The position numbers and the translations under genes are program-made. This document shows positions 59,160 to 64,000 of a stretch of DNA of 64,000 bases, one piece after another; positions within the stretch are counted from its first letter, which is position 1, and the number at the start of each line of letters is the position of its first letter. The stretch is from Phaseolus vulgaris (lineage: Eukaryota > Streptophyta > Magnoliopsida > Fabales > Fabaceae), in contig NC_023750.2 of NCBI RefSeq assembly GCF_000499845.2, positions 34,364,823 through 34,428,822 of the forward strand. Direction: 5' to 3'. The notes under the pieces are model-generated. The model did not search any database. It was given only the letters and a program-made list of their open reading frames with translations, and was not told the DNA's origin.

Positions 59160-59945
59160 TTTTTTTTATCGCTAATAGCAAGTTAATAAATAAATGTGAA
59201 CCACTTCAGGGGTAGTTCAACCCTTGTACAAAGGAAACAAAATCTAGCATCTGACTATAATTACCAAACTAGCTAACCAAAGCACGGTAGTCGAAACTAA
59301 AGACCAAAAGGCATCTAAAGAACACATGAGATGGCTAATCTCATACATTCCAAAGGTTCCAAACACTAGTTGGAAAAGGGGAAAGAAGCAGAACGTGATT
59401 TCGCAGAAATCCAAGACCACACCTTCGCTTGCATCAAAGCACACACTTCTAACGCATCAGTCACACCCCTGTTAAAAACGATAAAATTCTTGTGGTTCCA
59501 AATTTCCCCACCACCCCAACCCAAATAGTGCTCCACACGTCATTAACCGACTCTGAAGACAGACTCATCCTAAACTGAACAAAGTTTGACGAAAGATCGT
59601 TGTGAGACACAAACGACACTCCCAGCCACTTAAAGCACGAACACCAAACTTGCAAAAAAAAACTGCATTCGAAAAATAGATGGCGATAAGACTCTTCCTC
59701 CTTCACACACAAGCAACACAAAGAGCTTTCCACCAACACCCCTCGCCTTTCCAGATTTGTCCTAGTAGCAATCTTATTCTCCAACACCCTTCAAGCAGTA
59801 ACTAAAGCAGAAGGCACGACTTTACAGCTCCACAACTTACCGAAGACCGAAGAAGAATCTGCCTCAATCCCTCCTGATAAGAGAATAAGCAGAGTTGACT
59901 GAAAACGTGTGGAGACCTTCACCCTTCCAAACCCACCTATGAAAA
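59160..59945 (-). mobile_element. 5'-truncated LINE (L1 type) with zf-RVT domain
   Basis: The minus strand reads, with frame breaks, WVWKGEGLHTFSVNSAYSLI, then FGKLWSCKVVPSALVTA, a stop (probably Trp originally), RVLENKIATRTNLERRGVLV, and the zinc-binding signature CCLCVKEEESYRHLFFEC of the reverse-transcriptase zinc-binding domain found at the C-terminus of plant LINE ORF2. The open part is 59461-59787. The 3' end has the phrase ACAAGGGTTGAACTACCCCT and an A-rich tail. 5'-truncated and no longer coding. Confidence 0.75.
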
Positions 59946-62114
59946 TCATTTATGTAGATTTTGTTATCATCAAAACATAAACTTTTTTACATGATCTTTT
60001 GGTCATAGTAGGTCATAAATCGTCTAATATATCAACCGTTTATCTAAAGGATCTTAGACCATCCAAACTCTTAACAAATGTAAATGCATGTTATGTGAAC
60101 TAGATTTAGCTTTTCTATTAATTTTTATTATCATAAAAATATAAATTCTACCCATAATATTTTGGTTTTAAAGTTTAAAATATCTTTTAGACAAATTATC
60201 TAAAGTCTCACCAAAATATTTTGTATAACATTTTCAAAATTATAGTATTTTAATACGAGTAACAAATGTACAATAGGAGAATTAATTAAAATAGTAAATA
60301 TAATTGTAAAATATGTTGAATTTTAAAAAGAATACTCTTTAGTGCTCTTTGTTTTGTAACGTGATGTGATACATTTTAATCTAAACTCACTCAACTAAAG
60401 ATTTCCTATCAGGGACACAATAGTATCATACATTTAATATAAAAAAATTCTATTACAAATAAATCGTAAAATTATGACATAATTAACATTTAATTATATA
60501 AAAATAATAAATTCGGGTATCAAAATAACATTCACATAAGTTTATCTTCTTTTATAACATTGACTTCGTTAACTTTTCTTTTTCATTCTATTGGATATGT
60601 CGTATTTTTCTCAAGTCAAAGGAGTATAAAAATATGAGTCCCTACTCAAGGCAAAAGAGTATACATATACAAAATCGGAGTAGTATGAACACATAACGTA
60701 ACTAAAATTTAATGTTAAAATAATATCCTTTTAACAATAATAGTATAATGATATGACAAAAAATACAATATTTAAATATTTAATACATAATATTCAAATA
60801 TTATAACATATATTATTTAAATTATTATCATATAATTATATAAGAAAAGGATAAGAGTGATCCATATATCATCTTACCAATAGTTATAAAATTATCTACA
60901 AAAATGAATAATTAACACATTAATTGATGAATTTCAATAAACATATAAATTAATTAAAAAAAAAGACTTCACAGAATAATGGAAATGAATGAGAAATATA
61001 AAGATATAAAAGTATAGTTTAAGTAATGATTTGGAAATGTGTTTAATCTAAGTATAGAGTTATTTACTGAGTTTTTCAATACTCATCTTATTGGACTTCT
61101 TATACTCATATTTAATTTTCTTATAGTTTAACATCATCATCATCTCTTTGCATCTGATTTATCATATTTTATTTTTTTATTTGTATTTTACTTATTGAGA
61201 TCTAACTGTACATATAATTTAAAATAAAGTTTTTGTGATTGTACTGTGATTTGATTAAAAACAAAAAAAAAAGAGGTATTATAAAGATAGATATATTACA
61301 TAGAGCAAATACAAACAATTTTTCTACAGCTGGCAAGACATACTAAGCATATATATCACATACTATGAGTTGGTGATTTTTTTTATAAGACTATAACTAT
61401 TTTATGTGTTTTAGTTTAGCTATTCCAATTTTTTAAAGTTTTCATTAAATTCTTTTATTTATTTGCATTTAAAATTGTATTATATCCTAATATTTTTTCT
61501 AAATTTTTTACACTAAATTGAAATCATATTCGAGCATAACAACTTAAAAATAATAAAGTGGAGCTAGTCAAATTCTAGACATAATTTTTTTCAGAAATGT
61601 GTATTTGGTAAATTTGGTAAAAAATTGTAACATTGGAGTAAAAATTGCACTATTTTATCTGTCTTAGTTTATGAAGAAATTATTCTTGGAAGTAATGAAT
61701 GGTGTTTAAAGTTAGAGACATAATATAAGTATTCATGAACCATTTCAATAGGTCAACAATCCCCATAAGTGCACATGGGACCCACGTGAATTTCATCATT
61801 CTTTATAAAATTATAGTCACGGAGTCATCAAATCCAAGTATAGGTGGATAAAATTTAATGAAAACCAATTACTTTTTTCAACCAAACGTCACCGAGAGTC
61901 ACTACCATTATTTTTCAATGATGGTGGTTAGAGACCAGATGTAAAGTTTATTGGATAATATATAAATAAGTGGTAAATTTTAATTTATAATAAGTTTTTG
62001 AGTTAGGTCAACAATTTGTTTTTATATTTGAAATGTCTACTATTTTTTTTTATTTAACGGGAATAAGTATGTTAGAAATTTTATATTAAACTAAATATAC
62101 AGTTAAATTACCAT
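59946..62114. other. AT-rich spacer, nothing recognised
   Basis: No gene, no clear transposon ends. A-runs and short AT repeats only. Confidence 0.45.
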
Positions 62115-62433
62115 CACTATAATAAAAATTATAAAATAAAAATTAATTTTAGAGAAAAAAATAATTAGTTGTTATAATGATTAAATTAGAGAATATTTTA
62201 GAAATTAAAAAAATAATTTTTAAATTAGTTTTTATTATTGATAAATAGTTTTTAGGATGGTATCTAATTAGCTACCAAAGTTTTAATTATCAATTATTTA
62301 GATTTGGTAGCAAAAATATTGATTGCTAATTATATACAAATTTAGAAATCATTTAACCATAATAGAAGCTTATTTAGAAACTAATTATTTTTAGTCTCTA
62401 CATTTGATTTTCATTTCATGATTTTCTTATAGT
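62115..62433. mobile_element. CACTA-ended palindromic MITE, diverged
   Basis: Starts CACTATAATAAAAATTATAA and ends ATTTCATGATTTTCTTATAG. Shorter (319 bp) and more diverged than the copies at 40521 and 57824, with the same inverted layout. Confidence 0.55.
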
Positions 62434-63499
62434 ACATATACAAGTAAAATGTATGCTAATTATTTTTTTTGAAATTGTGTTAAATTTAAAGCATATTTTA
62501 AAAAATATATATGAGGATATAGTTTTAGTATATTTTATTGTACTGAACCAAATTACATTTGGCAAATTAAGTGAACAATTTTAAGTTTTTGTATGCTTTT
62601 TTGTTATTAAGATTGGAGCATTACAAGTATAGAACTCTATGTTTATTTCTGTATTCTTGTAAAATCAATTGACCATGTTGAACCAAGAAGCCATGTTTCT
62701 ATTTTTTTTCTTCTTTCTGTTTTAGTTTCCAAAACCAGATTTGGGCAGAGTAGGTCCAATAATGTGGTGTTAGTTCTGTTTTTGTTGTTGTTTCTGTTTC
62801 CTTACTGAAGTCAAATAAGGTGAGTTTGAGGGTATTAAGTAAAAACAAGGTAAAAAACAAAAAAGTAACATTAGAGGACAAAACAAAGGAATACACATAA
62901 ATATGTTGAAGTGATGTCTTGTTTCTTCCCCCAGAAGGAGTCTCATCACATAGCCATTGCATTCTTAGTTTCTCACACACTTCCAACAGTGAGCCACACC
63001 TCTGCATGTGGAGGTACCCTACAAGGAATAGGACCATAGACCAATTCAATAGGGACATTTTTGTTCCTCTATAAATAATAGAAAAAATGTACAAAATAAA
63101 TCCCAGAGAAAAAGTCCCTCCACTTGATAACATTGTGTACAAAGATAGTTTAATCTGTCAAATAATAATCTTTGAACAAAATCAATATTGATGCAAGTCC
63201 TCGTAGGTTTTCCAAAGGTTCAACTTAAATTTAACCATAGTATACTAATTTTCAGATAGTTCAATTGTATAATTAAAAAAGTATGTATACTAAATTAAGG
63301 TATATTTTATATAACATATTACATATTTTAAAATAAATTATCATCTCAACCAAAACAAAGCATATAGAAAAAAAAAATGTAGAGAACAATAGAAACACTC
63401 TTTATCACTACTCGTCCGTATCTAACGACTAAATTTTAGATGACAAAGAAATTGCACTAATCACAAAATATGCAAAGAATTGCGAAGAATATTTTTTAA
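62434..63499. other. Intergenic with an unassigned open frame
   Basis: The minus-strand frame 62699-63142 (147 codons) has a middle part (SLLEVCEKLRMQWLCDETPS) that is less AT-biased than its flanks, but no family was recognised and the ends are low-complexity. It could be part of a non-coding transcript. Confidence 0.3.
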
Positions 63500-63878
63500 C
63501 TCACGAATCACGAATCAGTGTTCTTTCTTCACATAATATAAATAATAATAATAATAATTAAAATATTAATAAATATATAAAATGATAATTAAAATAAAAA
63601 TATTAATAATTAATTTATGAAATAATAACTTAATTAAAAATTAAAAATAATAATTAATAATGATAAAAATAAATAATAATAAAATTAAAATTAATTTATA
63701 ATATACATTTTATATCTTTTAAAAAATTAAAAATTTTCAGACAACCATCATATCACTTACAAAATTCAATAAACTTTCTTCACAAATCTACTCTAAGATT
63801 CCCCAATCCAAACAACTTCATTTATCTCTCAAATCATTCTAAATCCACTTTCTCAAATCTCTTCTCCAATCCAAACAC
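63500..63878 (-). repeat. Dispersed GTTTGGAT repeat, third copy (inverted)
   Basis: The minus strand reads GTTTGGATTGGAGAAGAGAT, then TTGTTTGGATTGGGGAATC and TTTTGTAAGTGATATGATGG, then an AT-rich tail including an (AAT)n run near 63541. Same family as the copies at 30099 and 40261. Confidence 0.5.
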
Positions 63879-64000
63879 TGGGTCTAGCCTTATTTCTAAA
63901 ATAAAAGGAATTACTTTCTGCACCCCGTTTCTAAACCCATATCCCGCAATTGAGTATAATGACCAAATTGTCCATTTTGCTCCTTTCTCACGGCACCCCA
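63879..64000. other. Window end, possible start of another repeat
   Basis: A GC-richer stretch with CTTTCTGCACCCCGTTTCTA begins at the window edge. Cut off, so it cannot be assigned. Confidence 0.25.

Noticed and set aside
62699..63142. 147-codon minus-strand frame as a gene
   Set aside because: No recognised domain, low-complexity ends, no supporting exon structure.

Overview
This is nuclear DNA of a flowering plant. It is AT-rich, with long low-GC intergenic stretches, GT-AG introns (plus one GC-AG), a tRNA-Gly gene, and plant-type retrotransposons and palindromic CACTA-ended elements. The repeat families and the protein sequences look like a legume, probably of the bean/cowpea/soybean group (Phaseoleae). 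The species is an inference and not proven.

Four intact protein-coding genes can be modelled exon by exon, each closing in frame. (1) A QUASIMODO3-type pectin methyltransferase, 19318-23485, minus, 7 exons, 596 aa. (2) COP9 signalosome subunit 1, 25752-29532, minus, 6 exons, 444 aa. (3) A plant UBX-domain protein of the PUX8/PUX9 type, 32575-39729, plus, 11 exons, 531 aa. (4) A PMT15/16-type methyltransferase, 50835-57111, minus, 6 exons, 640 aa. Between genes 3 and 4 lie decaying copies of the PUX gene: a large one at 46464-48774, a more damaged one at 43340-44260, and a scrap at 49290-49440. From memory, Arabidopsis carries QUA3, PMT15 and PUX9 side by side on chromosome 4 (AT4G00740, AT4G00750, AT4G00752), so this looks like conserved microsynteny, here stretched by repeats and with CSN1 in between.

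The left 17 kb holds no intact protein gene. Its main feature is a very young non-autonomous Ty3/gypsy-type LTR element (11181-15067, minus). It has two 566-bp LTRs differing at one base, a GATCT target-site duplication, a PBS, a polypurine tract, a broken gag start, and an internal region dominated by about 38 copies of a minisatellite (main period 55 bp). A chimeric gene-fragment element (about 7090-7700) and a legume dispersed repeat (9515-9770) precede it, and a tRNA-Gly(GCC) gene follows at 17258-17328.

The right part contains a 1.2-kb foldback palindrome (41280-42464), several members of a CACTACAAGAAAA-ended palindromic MITE family, two LINE 3' ends (about 45050-45720 and 59160-59945) and long AT-rich stretches.

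Functionally, the two PMT proteins are predicted Golgi membrane methyltransferases for cell-wall polysaccharides. CSN1 and PUX both act in ubiquitin pathways (cullin deneddylation and CDC48 recruitment). Nothing in the sequence shows that the neighbours are co-regulated. No clearly new enzymatic system is visible. The most unusual items are the minisatellite-bearing LTR element, the foldback palindrome, the decaying PUX cluster and a cluster of TAATCGATTA palindromes.
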